Assembly: GCA_965226915.1 (NCBI GenBank)
Contig: CBDDEJ010000004.1
Span: 186,001 to 250,000 of the forward strand
Source of the DNA: Io17-Chloro-G2 sp965226915
GTDB lineage: Bacteria > Chloroflexota > Dehalococcoidia > Lucifugimonadales > UBA3495
Length of the DNA stretch: 64,000 nt
Reading direction: 5' to 3'
How positions within the stretch are numbered: position 1 is the stretch's first letter; each line of letters starts with the position of its first letter. Positions 1 to 6,971 of this stretch are shown one piece after another. A model generated the notes under the pieces. It worked only from the letters and a program-made list of their open reading frames with translations. It was not told the origin of the DNA and did no database searches. The translations under genes and the position numbers were made by a program.

Positions 1-335
1 AAATGGATTTGGAACTGCTGGAATTTCTCTGGCTCCATGTCCGGTGAAACCCAAATTACGGTTGGGCTCCATCCACCCTCCAACTGGGGCAATTTCACGT
101 CAAACGCCAATCTCGACCGGGCCTCTGCCATAGAGGCAACCTGTTCTGCCGACGGGAAGGGACGTCCTACGAGGGTAACCGTTTCTCGTGCGTCCATCGA
201 TCGAGCAGCTGCAACATCGCTAACCTTGGGGCCCACCGGCAGGTGATTCTCGTAAAATAGCCAGCCGGCCAAAGCCATCACTCCGACTATGGCGATGGCG
301 GTCAGACCAAGATTATTCACAAAGAAACGAGACAT
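1..335 (-). CDS. Membrane-anchored protein, N-terminal part only (cut by window edge)
   Basis: The minus strand is open from an ATG at 335 to the window edge, so only about 111 N-terminal residues are visible. A hydrophobic segment at residues 8-27 (LGLTAIAIVGVMALAGWLFY) looks like a signal anchor. Behind it lies a polar domain with the phrase GRPFPSAEQV and then LAFDVKLP and IWVSP. This pattern recalls the extracellular part of DUF4367 or anti-sigma-type proteins, but that is only a resemblance. The start was chosen because GGAG lies 8 bases upstream. The frame is also open to a tandem ATG-GCA-CGT run about 70 bases higher, so an earlier start is possible. Function unknown. Confidence 0.55.
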   Translation of the reverse strand, partial: MSRFFVNNLGLTAIAIVGVMALAGWLFYENHLPVGPKVSDVAAARSMDARETVTLVGRPFPSAEQVASMAEARSRLAFDVKLPQLEGGWSPTVIWVSPDMEPEKFQQFQIH

Positions 336-815
336 TGTATTCACTCCAATTTTTTGCAGCGTTGTTCCCAATGCATCTCTTAAATCCATGCGTGCCATAC
401 GTGCCATACGTGCCGGAAATCTAATCGGCTATCGCATCAAATTCGTAGGACTCTGGAAAATCCGAGTGGGCATGGGGATCGTCGTCATTGTTGGTGGTGG
501 TACCGGACCAAAGAGTACAACTCGCTGGCGACCCGCACCTATTCAAGTTCCACCATTGTCCGGTCTTGGAATCGCATGAATCTTTTCTTTCCCTGGCCGC
601 TAGAGGCTTACCATACGCCCACGACAACGTCTCGCTGGCCTCTGTATCCGCATCGATTCCCAGGAGTTTGAGGGGCCTCCTCAATAGGATCGTCTAGTCG
701 AGGAGTCTGCCGCACGCTGTTGCCGGATTAAGGTCGCGGCATACCTGGTCCTGCGTATTTAACTTCTTTTGGCCTCTGGCGAAGGGGCGCATCCTAGTTG
801 AAGATCATTCCAAAG
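336..815. other. 480-bp stretch without a convincing gene
   Basis: Short open frames exist on both strands. The best, minus 421-684 (87 codons), has an acidic C-terminus but no clear ribosome-binding site and no recognised domain. A short tandem repeat of CGTGCCATA (about 2.7 units, 390-413) lies just upstream of the membrane-anchored gene and would add M-A-R repeats if translated. Promoters for the flanking minus-strand gene are expected here but no clear -35/-10 pair was found. Confidence 0.4.
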
Positions 816-1250
816 CTAATGGCTGTGCTGCGCCAACTCTATGAGCACTCCTCCCGGCGCCGAAGGCTCCAAGAACCCGATCTGGCCTCCCATGAGCCCC
901 CTCGGCACTTTGTCTAGCAGGGGAATTCCCAGCGCCTCCAGGGTTTTTAGCTTGTCGGCTATCCCGCCCACTTCAAAACAGATGTGATGCAGGCCTTCGC
1001 CTCGTTGGCTGATGTGCGCCGAAATAGTGCTTTCCGGACCGGTTCCTTCCAGCAACTCCAGATTCGTGTCCCCCACCGGAATGAAACACCCAGGAACTTT
1101 AATGTCTTCCTGGACGATGATGGGACCGGGCTCCAGGCCGAAGAGATCATGATAAAAATCAATGCTGCTCTGCAGGTCCACCGCTGCTATCCCATGTGGT
1201 GCAACTGGTCTGTTGGCGCCGGTGGTTTTCCAGGAATCGTCATATAACAC
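816..1250 (-). CDS. Methylmalonyl-CoA epimerase-like VOC protein
   Basis: A 144-residue single-domain VOC (glyoxalase-fold) protein. It matches the methylmalonyl-CoA epimerase pattern: HGIAAVDL near the N-terminus, then IPVGDTNLELLEG, RGEGLHHICFEV and a C-terminal GGVLIEL. The two histidines and the last glutamate fall where the family binds its divalent metal. Methylmalonyl-CoA epimerase interconverts the R and S forms of methylmalonyl-CoA in the B12-dependent propionyl-CoA route. It is the last gene of a minus-strand run with an enoyl-CoA hydratase and two CoA-transferases; 6 bases separate it from the upstream gene. A related acyl-CoA VOC enzyme with another substrate is possible, because no mutase gene is in the window. 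Confidence 0.75.
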   Translation of the reverse strand: MLYDDSWKTTGANRPVAPHGIAAVDLQSSIDFYHDLFGLEPGPIIVQEDIKVPGCFIPVGDTNLELLEGTGPESTISAHISQRGEGLHHICFEVGGIADKLKTLEALGIPLLDKVPRGLMGGQIGFLEPSAPGGVLIELAQHSH

Positions 1251-1256
1251 CAGCCT

Positions 1257-1817
1257 TTACCCGTGAAAGAATTTTGGAGCCGCGCGGTCCATGGGGTCCT
1301 CGCTTCGGCTTAGGTATTTTTTCGTAAGCCGGTCCCACAAGTACAGCCGGCTCCATTCGGGTTCATCAACGTAATTCTGATCGTCGTCGAGATGGGGATT
1401 GGGCAATAGAACCGTTACCTGTTGCTCTCCCGCCCCATTAAACATCCTGAATCCCCATGACGTAGGCTGCGAGTCGGGGTTCAAGCGCCGGTACAGCTCG
1501 GCACGGCCGGTCCTCCTGTGTTTCGCTACTTCCGGCGGCGAACCCTTGGATTCCCCGATGCACAGGTGGCAATGCCAGCTCTGAAAGTCCATCGTGAGGT
1601 ATCCGTCCCGGAAGCCAAACCTGGGCGGGCAGGGAAGCTTTATCTCCCATATGGCTCCGGGAATCAGCGGACCGATGCGGATATGCTCCCATTCCGCCAA
1701 ACAGTCCTTGATGATCGACAACAGATCTTCTTCCTCCACGGAGACGGGGAAAAGCTCGTAAACACCGTCCATCTGCTGCATGATCTCGCCCCTAGGCAGT
1801 GAGGTATCGGTTGTCAT
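1257..1817 (-). CDS. Conserved-looking soluble protein of unknown function
   Basis: About 186 residues, not recognised. It has no signal peptide or membrane segment. It is rich in aromatic residues and contains a W-H-C-H-L-C-I-G motif near residue 85, in which two His and two Cys could bind a metal, and a C-terminal acidic/aromatic stretch (DEPEWSRLYLWDRL). The ATG at 1817 is preferred to the one at 1832 because GGAG lies 9 bases before it. It sits between the epimerase-like gene (6 bases away) and the enoyl-CoA hydratase (about 60 bases away), so it probably belongs to the same acyl-CoA operon. Confidence 0.65.
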   Translation of the reverse strand: MTTDTSLPRGEIMQQMDGVYELFPVSVEEEDLLSIIKDCLAEWEHIRIGPLIPGAIWEIKLPCPPRFGFRDGYLTMDFQSWHCHLCIGESKGSPPEVAKHRRTGRAELYRRLNPDSQPTSWGFRMFNGAGEQQVTVLLPNPHLDDDQNYVDEPEWSRLYLWDRLTKKYLSRSEDPMDRAAPKFFHG

Positions 1818-1880
1818 GGTTCGCGACTCCATTTGGCTAATTGACTAAAAATCCCGGTTTGATTAGGCCGATGGAAGCCG

Positions 1881-2783
1881 TCACCTAAGCATTTTTCTCC
1901 GGGTCTCATCCAGCCGTTCCCGCTCTTCGGGGGTCAACTCCCGGAATCCCTCTCCCTTCCGCCTGATCCCGCCGGTAAAATTGGGCGCTCGCTTTTCCAG
2001 GAAGGCTTTCCTCCCTTCGTCGCCATCGGTGGTGAGTTGAGTAAACAATGAATTGATCAATGTTTGTACACGCCAAGCTTCGGTGACGGGGATATCCCGG
2101 AACCGGGACACAAACTCTTTCATCATGCGGACCGCCAGGGGAGGCATTCCCGCGATTTGGGTGGCGATTTCTTCAGAACGGGTCATCACAACTTCGTTGA
2201 TCAAGTTGATCCTCAGTGCTTCTTTGGCGCCAAAGGGCTCGTCGGTGAGCAATATCCTCATGGCGTCGGCATGGGCGATCTGCCGTGTCAAAAATGTCGC
2301 CCCCGGCCCGCCGCCAACCCATTCCTGACTCAGCAGGGCGAATTTGAACTGGGCGTGCTCCTCACAGGCGATACGGATGTCCGTAGAGGTGAGCATCACA
2401 TGGAATCCGGCGCCTGCCGCCCAGCCATTGATCGCCCCGATCACCGGCTTCCAAATTTGGGGGTAATGATCCCCCAGACGGCCGTCGGCCCCGATGTTGG
2501 CGCCGTTAACCGTTCCGGCCAGCGGCCAGAAAACGCTCTCAGTCCTAATCCGTTCGCGGTCGTCCTCGCTGACGCCCGGCGGCGGCGCCAAGTTGTGGCC
2601 GGCGCAAAAGTGGCGCTCACCCGAGCCGGTCAGGATAGCGACGGGAACATCCCAGTCTTCCCATATTTCCTTCCACACCTCGCTGATGTCGTTGGAAGTC
2701 TGGTGGTCAAAAATATTTCCCTTCTCGGGATTGTCGATAGTGACGTAAGCGATGTGGTTCTTTTTCTCGTATAAGATGCCCAT
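1881..2783 (-). CDS. Enoyl-CoA hydratase/isomerase (crotonase family)
   Basis: A 300-residue crotonase-fold enzyme. The first oxyanion-hole motif is FCAGHNL near residue 60 and the second is INGWAAGAGF near residue 118. The acid/base region reads LSQEWVGGGPGATFL, with one Glu in the place of the usual catalytic pair. The C-terminal helices extend about 40 residues beyond the usual family length of roughly 260. The family hydrates, isomerises or hydrolyses acyl-CoA thioesters; the exact reaction cannot be read from sequence. AGGTGA lies 8 bases before the ATG. The neighbours (two CoA-transferases upstream, an epimerase-like gene downstream) suggest one route that activates an acid and processes its CoA ester. 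Confidence 0.85.
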   Translation of the reverse strand: MGILYEKKNHIAYVTIDNPEKGNIFDHQTSNDISEVWKEIWEDWDVPVAILTGSGERHFCAGHNLAPPPGVSEDDRERIRTESVFWPLAGTVNGANIGADGRLGDHYPQIWKPVIGAINGWAAGAGFHVMLTSTDIRIACEEHAQFKFALLSQEWVGGGPGATFLTRQIAHADAMRILLTDEPFGAKEALRINLINEVVMTRSEEIATQIAGMPPLAVRMMKEFVSRFRDIPVTEAWRVQTLINSLFTQLTTDGDEGRKAFLEKRAPNFTGGIRRKGEGFRELTPEERERLDETRRKMLR

Positions 2784-2828
2784 GTGTAATCACCTATTAG
2801 AATCGATCTCTACGTATTGGCTTGAATC

Positions 2829-4016
2829 TCAGTATATGATCTGCTCCTCGGCCAGCCGGACCGCCTCATCTTCCGGAATACCCAGCAATTCCTGATAGAC
2901 ATAGGCGTTATGTTGACACAGCACCGGCGCTTCCGTGAGGCCGGGCAGTTTCTCTCCGTCGAGCCGCCAAGGCAAGCCTGGCATTTCTCTCAAATCCCCG
3001 TCTCTGGTTTGCAGCCCGGTGAGATATCCTCCCTCTCGCAGTTGCGGTTCCTGATATACCCGGGAGATATCCAATGATGGTCCGGCGGGAACACCGGCCT
3101 CTTGCAGAAGCTTGGCCGCCTCATGGTCTTCATGGCGGGTCGTCCACTCGGTGATGGCGGCGTCGAGATCATCTTGATGCTCCCTTCGGCCCGGCGCATC
3201 GGCGAACGTTGGGTCATCCGCCAAATCATGCCTCTCTATTAAATGGCAAAGGGAGCGCCACTCCTCTTCGTTGGTGACTGCGATGGCGACCCAGCGATCG
3301 GCGCCGGCGCAGTGATATAGCCCGTGAGGAGCAAACCGGGCGTCTCGATTCCCCATGGGCTCCGGCACTCGTTGGTTCATCTGGTAATCCAGAATCGCCC
3401 CCGGGATGCCGGCGCTTAGGGCCTCGGCCATGGAGAAATCGATGTACTGCCCCTGACCGGTGAGGGCGCGGTTGCTGAGCGCGGCGGCGGTGACCATTGC
3501 CAACTCCGTGCCGACCCAGGGATCGGCCCAGAGACCGCCTGGCACTGGCTCACTCTGGGGATTGCCGGATATCGAGTTCCAGCCGGTGTAGTGCTGCAAG
3601 AGGCTTCCGTAAGCGACGTAGTCCTTGTGCGGCCCGTAGTGGCCGGTGCCCCCCGAAGACGCCACCATGATAATGTCAGGCCTTTGGGCGCTCACCGCTT
3701 CATAGCCCAAACCCAGCCGTTCGACGACGCCCACGGCAAAGTTCTCTATAACCACGTCAGACACGGCCAGCAGCTGCTTCACCAGTTCCAAACCTTCCGG
3801 CGTCGAGATATTCAGGGCGCAATATGACTTTGACTGGTTGTAAGTCTGAAAAGCCGGGCCCCGGGTGGAAGGGTCGGGCCGGCGCGCGCTGCCAACCTTG
3901 ATCACCTCCGCGCCCATGGCGGCGAGAAAGCGGGTGGCGGTTGGACCGGCTATGATCCAACTAAGGTCCACAACCCTGATGCCATGCAATGGTAGTTCGT
4001 TTGGTAGTTCACTCAT
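2829..4016 (-). CDS. CaiB/BaiF (class III) CoA-transferase, second of a pair
   Basis: About 395 residues with the full class III CoA-transferase layout: GIRVVDLSWIIAGP at the start, FLAAMGAEVIKV, DVVIENFAVG, and GLWADPWVGTELA, which holds an Asp where the family forms its aspartyl-CoA intermediate. The enzyme would move CoA between an acyl-CoA and a free acid. The ATG at 4016 is chosen because it overlaps the TGA of the upstream CoA-transferase in an ATGA arrangement, which indicates translational coupling; an in-frame TTG at 4043 is the alternative. Two coupled CaiB genes are typical of heteromeric transferases such as the succinyl-CoA-dependent pairs. The substrate is unknown. Confidence 0.87.
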   Translation of the reverse strand: MSELPNELPLHGIRVVDLSWIIAGPTATRFLAAMGAEVIKVGSARRPDPSTRGPAFQTYNQSKSYCALNISTPEGLELVKQLLAVSDVVIENFAVGVVERLGLGYEAVSAQRPDIIMVASSGGTGHYGPHKDYVAYGSLLQHYTGWNSISGNPQSEPVPGGLWADPWVGTELAMVTAAALSNRALTGQGQYIDFSMAEALSAGIPGAILDYQMNQRVPEPMGNRDARFAPHGLYHCAGADRWVAIAVTNEEEWRSLCHLIERHDLADDPTFADAPGRREHQDDLDAAITEWTTRHEDHEAAKLLQEAGVPAGPSLDISRVYQEPQLREGGYLTGLQTRDGDLREMPGLPWRLDGEKLPGLTEAPVLCQHNAYVYQELLGIPEDEAVRLAEEQIIY

Positions 4017-5233
4017 TTTCCGATTCCAGACCTCTGGGTCCAAATCTCCTGGATCATCCCGTTATGCTCTCCCAAGAGCGGAGCCGGCCGAGCCGCCAAA
4101 GGCAGTGGGGAGTTCGAGAGCTTGTAGGCCGCTCCGGGGTATTTCAACGTCCCGGCAACCGGATGCTGCAATTCGACGAAGAACTCGCGATGGGCCAAGT
4201 GCTCATCGCTGAGCAGGTCCAGGACGGTGTTGAGCGGGAAGCAGGGGATTCGTTGCTCCTGCCCAAGTCGTGCTATTTCATGCTTGGAGTAACCGCTGCT
4301 CCAATCACTCAAAAGTTTCCACAGAGAGGGAGCGTTTTTTGGGCGGGCATCTCGCGTGGAATACCGGTCATCGCTGGCCCAAGGTGGGTTTCCCATCACA
4401 GCCAGCCATCGTTCCCACTGGGCATCCTCTCTGGGCGAGATGGCCACGTATCCGTCGTTGCATGGCAAAATTCCACCGATGGCGCTAACCATTCCTCCGA
4501 CGGCCGCCTCTTCGACTTTACTCAAATCCCTGGGAGGCGCGGGCCTTCCCCAGGCACAATTGGCCAGGCCGCTGATCAGCTGGTTGACCATCTCCTCGAA
4601 AGACGATATATCGATACGGCATCCCTTGCCTGTCATCCGCTTGCGATAAAGAGCCATCAGGGTAGCCGTAGCGGCGGCCATTCCACCCACCAACTCCGCC
4701 TGATGCCCGCCGGCCCTGATCGGCGGCTCGGCGTCTGGATCTTCCACCGCCCCCAACACTCCATGGGCATGCCCGCTCATATGATAGAGAACCAAGTCCG
4801 TGGCCTTGTAATCCTTGTATGGGCCCCGGTTGCCAAAGGGTGTGATCGACGTAAAGATGAGTCCGGGGTTGATCTCCTTGAGTGTTTGGTAGCCTAGACC
4901 ATGGGCTTCCAACGAGTCTGGAGGAGGGTTTTCAACAACGATGTCGGCGCTGGCCGCCAGGTTTCGCAGCGCCTTGGCCCCGCCAGACGAGGCCAGATCC
5001 AGGGTCACGCCGAATTTGTTGGCGTTCATCGCGAGGAACAGACCGCTCTTCTCCGGATGAGGGTCATCGCCGGGGAACGGCCCCATGTTCCGGGCCGAAT
5101 CTCCTTCCGGCGGTTCCACCTTGATGACTTCGGCGCCCATGTGAGCCAGGATCTTCGTACAATACGGACCCGAGATCCCCTGTCCGAGATCCAGAATCCG
5201 CACACCCGGCAATAGTCCTGCTGCCAAAAACAA
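4013..5233 (-). CDS. CaiB/BaiF (class III) CoA-transferase, first of a pair
   Basis: A 406-residue class III CoA-transferase with GVRILDLGQGISGP, ILAHMGAEVIKVEPP, ADIVVENPPP and GLIFTSITPFGNRGPY. In the active-site region it reads GGHQAELVGGMAAA. The position of the nucleophilic Asp thus appears to hold Glu, unlike the coupled downstream partner. One explanation is a heteromer in which the other subunit carries the catalytic Asp, but this alignment was done by eye. It starts at TTG with an AGGTAGGG element just upstream, and is probably the first gene of the minus-strand acyl-CoA operon that runs down to 816. Confidence 0.85.
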   Translation of the reverse strand: MFLAAGLLPGVRILDLGQGISGPYCTKILAHMGAEVIKVEPPEGDSARNMGPFPGDDPHPEKSGLFLAMNANKFGVTLDLASSGGAKALRNLAASADIVVENPPPDSLEAHGLGYQTLKEINPGLIFTSITPFGNRGPYKDYKATDLVLYHMSGHAHGVLGAVEDPDAEPPIRAGGHQAELVGGMAAATATLMALYRKRMTGKGCRIDISSFEEMVNQLISGLANCAWGRPAPPRDLSKVEEAAVGGMVSAIGGILPCNDGYVAISPREDAQWERWLAVMGNPPWASDDRYSTRDARPKNAPSLWKLLSDWSSGYSKHEIARLGQEQRIPCFPLNTVLDLLSDEHLAHREFFVELQHPVAGTLKYPGAAYKLSNSPLPLAARPAPLLGEHNGMIQEIWTQRSGIGK

Positions 5234-5385
5234 CCCTACCTATTATATTAACTGTTTGACTTAAATTAACTGTTTGACTGTCGACGGCCTCCAACTGGCC
5301 TGACAACAGCAGGAATTGTACTTCCAACCGTCCAAATGTTAAATGGCGAATCTAGGCCATAGGCAGGTGGCAAACGAATCGAAGG

Positions 5386-6816
5386 GAAACTGTTCAGAGT
5401 TGAGGGGAAGTGAGCAACCGGCGGCATTCCAGGAGGGGATTGAGACCTCTGGCCCGCCAGGTGCCAAAGAGGGATGCCAAGGTCATCTTGCTGTCGGCGC
5501 CCTGCCCTGAGCGGGCGCCGCCGCTGATCTTGCGACTGGTTACCAGATGCCGCAGGCTCCGCTCGGCGGCGTTGTTGTCTGAGGGCACGGCTGGGTCCGA
5601 CACGAAGACAAACAGTTCCTTGATGAACCGTTCCATGCGCCGGCAGAGCTTGGCCTGAACCGCCAGGGGATCTTTAAGGAAAGGCCGCGCCAAGACCATT
5701 AGTTTCTCTTCCAGCATTAGCTGGGTGCGATGGCCTGGCTGGGCTCGGGGAAGGACCGAGGCCTTGGCCTCCGTGTAGACCTGGTGAACCGCCTCGGCCC
5801 ACTGAGCCAGCCCAGCGTCTTCTGGGTACAACCCTTTCAGGTCATGGATATCCCGCAGCAGATGAGCCCAGCACCGTTGCTTCAGGCCCGGGTAGTGGTT
5901 ATAGGCGGCGTAGAAATCACTGACCAACACTCCGCTGAAGGAGGAATCCAGCACCTCATCCACCACCCCCTTATCCCGACCCCGACGCAGGAAGTATCGT
6001 TCGCTGGGAGTGCTGAAGGTCCAAACATAGCCGTTGCTCCCGTCCTGGCGCCAGCCGGTTTCGTCGCCCTGCACCACGGGACTGGCGCGGACTTGCTCGA
6101 GCACCTCTCGCACCGCCGTCTCAGCCTGACGGGCTACTCCATGGACGGCCTCGACGATGGCGCCAACACTCAGGTGCAACTGATGGACGCTCTCCAGGTA
6201 CCATTGGATGATTCTTATGGGCAACCGTCCCTCCTCCCGCAGGGTCACCATCAGGCTTACCAGATTGACCCCCAGGCGCTGCTGGCCCAGAACCACCCCC
6301 TGCAGGGCCTCTTTGGGCAGCCAGCGCCGCTGGCATACCGGACAGATGCGGGCTACCAGGGCGTGCTCGGTCACTTCTACCGGAGCCACCGGTAGCTCAA
6401 TGACTTCCCGAGTTCGCTGTACCCATCCGCCGTTCAGGTGAGTCCCGCAGTCGGGACAGACCGCCACGGCATGCTCCACCCGCCGGGTAGGAGTCATGCG
6501 CTGGCGGGCGAAGCCATGGCGGCGCGGCTTTCTGGGCTCCTTTTTCTCCGGCGCTTGCCGGCTGGAGTGCGGCTGATTACCCGGCATCCCCGACGACCCG
6601 CGCCGGTTGGGACGGGATTCCAGAACCCCAATCCGCCTTTGCAAATCGGCAATGACTGCCCGCTGGCCGGCAATTATCTCCAGCAGAGTTTCGCCACTCG
6701 CCGCGTTCAGGTCTAGTTCAGTGTCCACCTCCCTGGTATGCCACAACTCCCCCGGCCATGCCAGCGTTTTTCCAACGGCTTTGAGCCAATTCACCTCATC
6801 AAGTCTGAACAGTTAC
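5386..6816 (-). mobile_element. IS66-family insertion sequence, copy 1 (1431 bp)
   Basis: The element is bounded by imperfect terminal inverted repeats: GAAACTGTTCAGAGTTGA at the left and the reverse of GTAACTGTTCAGACTTGA at the right. It carries a single transposase gene and no tnpA/tnpB, like the ISBst12-type branch of IS66. The size equals that of the copy at 12517-13947. The flanks (ATCGAAGG left, AATCGATC right) share only part of an 8-bp duplication, so the target site is either decayed or rearranged. Confidence 0.88.
5394..6794 (-). CDS. IS66-family DDE transposase (copy 1)
   Basis: A 466-residue transposase. The order is an N-terminal coiled region (residues 35-60), a basic P/R-rich linker, a zinc-finger pair (CPDCG near 115 and CPVCQ near 155), and the DDE core with GDETGW near 243, SDFYAAY near 291 and DNNAAERSLR near 405. 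It catalyses cut and paste or copying of its element. It differs from copy 2 at only three residues seen by eye (Q/H near 44, W/R near 158, S/L near 430), so the two elements separated recently. The frame is intact. Confidence 0.93.
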   Translation of the reverse strand: MNWLKAVGKTLAWPGELWHTREVDTELDLNAASGETLLEIIAGQRAVIADLQRRIGVLESRPNRRGSSGMPGNQPHSSRQAPEKKEPRKPRRHGFARQRMTPTRRVEHAVAVCPDCGTHLNGGWVQRTREVIELPVAPVEVTEHALVARICPVCQRRWLPKEALQGVVLGQQRLGVNLVSLMVTLREEGRLPIRIIQWYLESVHQLHLSVGAIVEAVHGVARQAETAVREVLEQVRASPVVQGDETGWRQDGSNGYVWTFSTPSERYFLRRGRDKGVVDEVLDSSFSGVLVSDFYAAYNHYPGLKQRCWAHLLRDIHDLKGLYPEDAGLAQWAEAVHQVYTEAKASVLPRAQPGHRTQLMLEEKLMVLARPFLKDPLAVQAKLCRRMERFIKELFVFVSDPAVPSDNNAAERSLRHLVTSRKISGGARSGQGADSKMTLASLFGTWRARGLNPLLECRRLLTSPQL

Positions 6817-6866
6817 AATCGATCTTGTTTTGGAACCACCAGGCAACCCTAGCTTGGAGGGCGAAG

Positions 6867-6896
6867 CTTGACAGGCGGGGTCAAGTCGCATAGATT
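6867..6896 (+). promoter_or_regulatory. Candidate promoter with overlapping inverted repeat, upstream of the molybdoenzyme gene
   Basis: TTGACA (6868-6873) is followed after 17 bases by TAGATT (6891-6896), a good sigma-70-like pair 76 bases before the ATG at 6972. CTTGAC (6867-6872) and GTCAAG (6880-6885) form an inverted repeat with a 7-base spacer that covers the -35 box, so a repressor site there is plausible. Pattern evidence only. Confidence 0.45.
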
Positions 6897-6971
6897 TCCC
6901 TTCAACGAAACCATCCACAAAGGTAAACCTGGCTGTTAGATTCCAGCCATTCGATAAGTGAGGAAACCCAC

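Noticed and set aside
2064..2774. Plus-strand frame of 236 codons
   Set aside because: It is the opposite-strand shadow of the enoyl-CoA hydratase gene, which has full family motifs.
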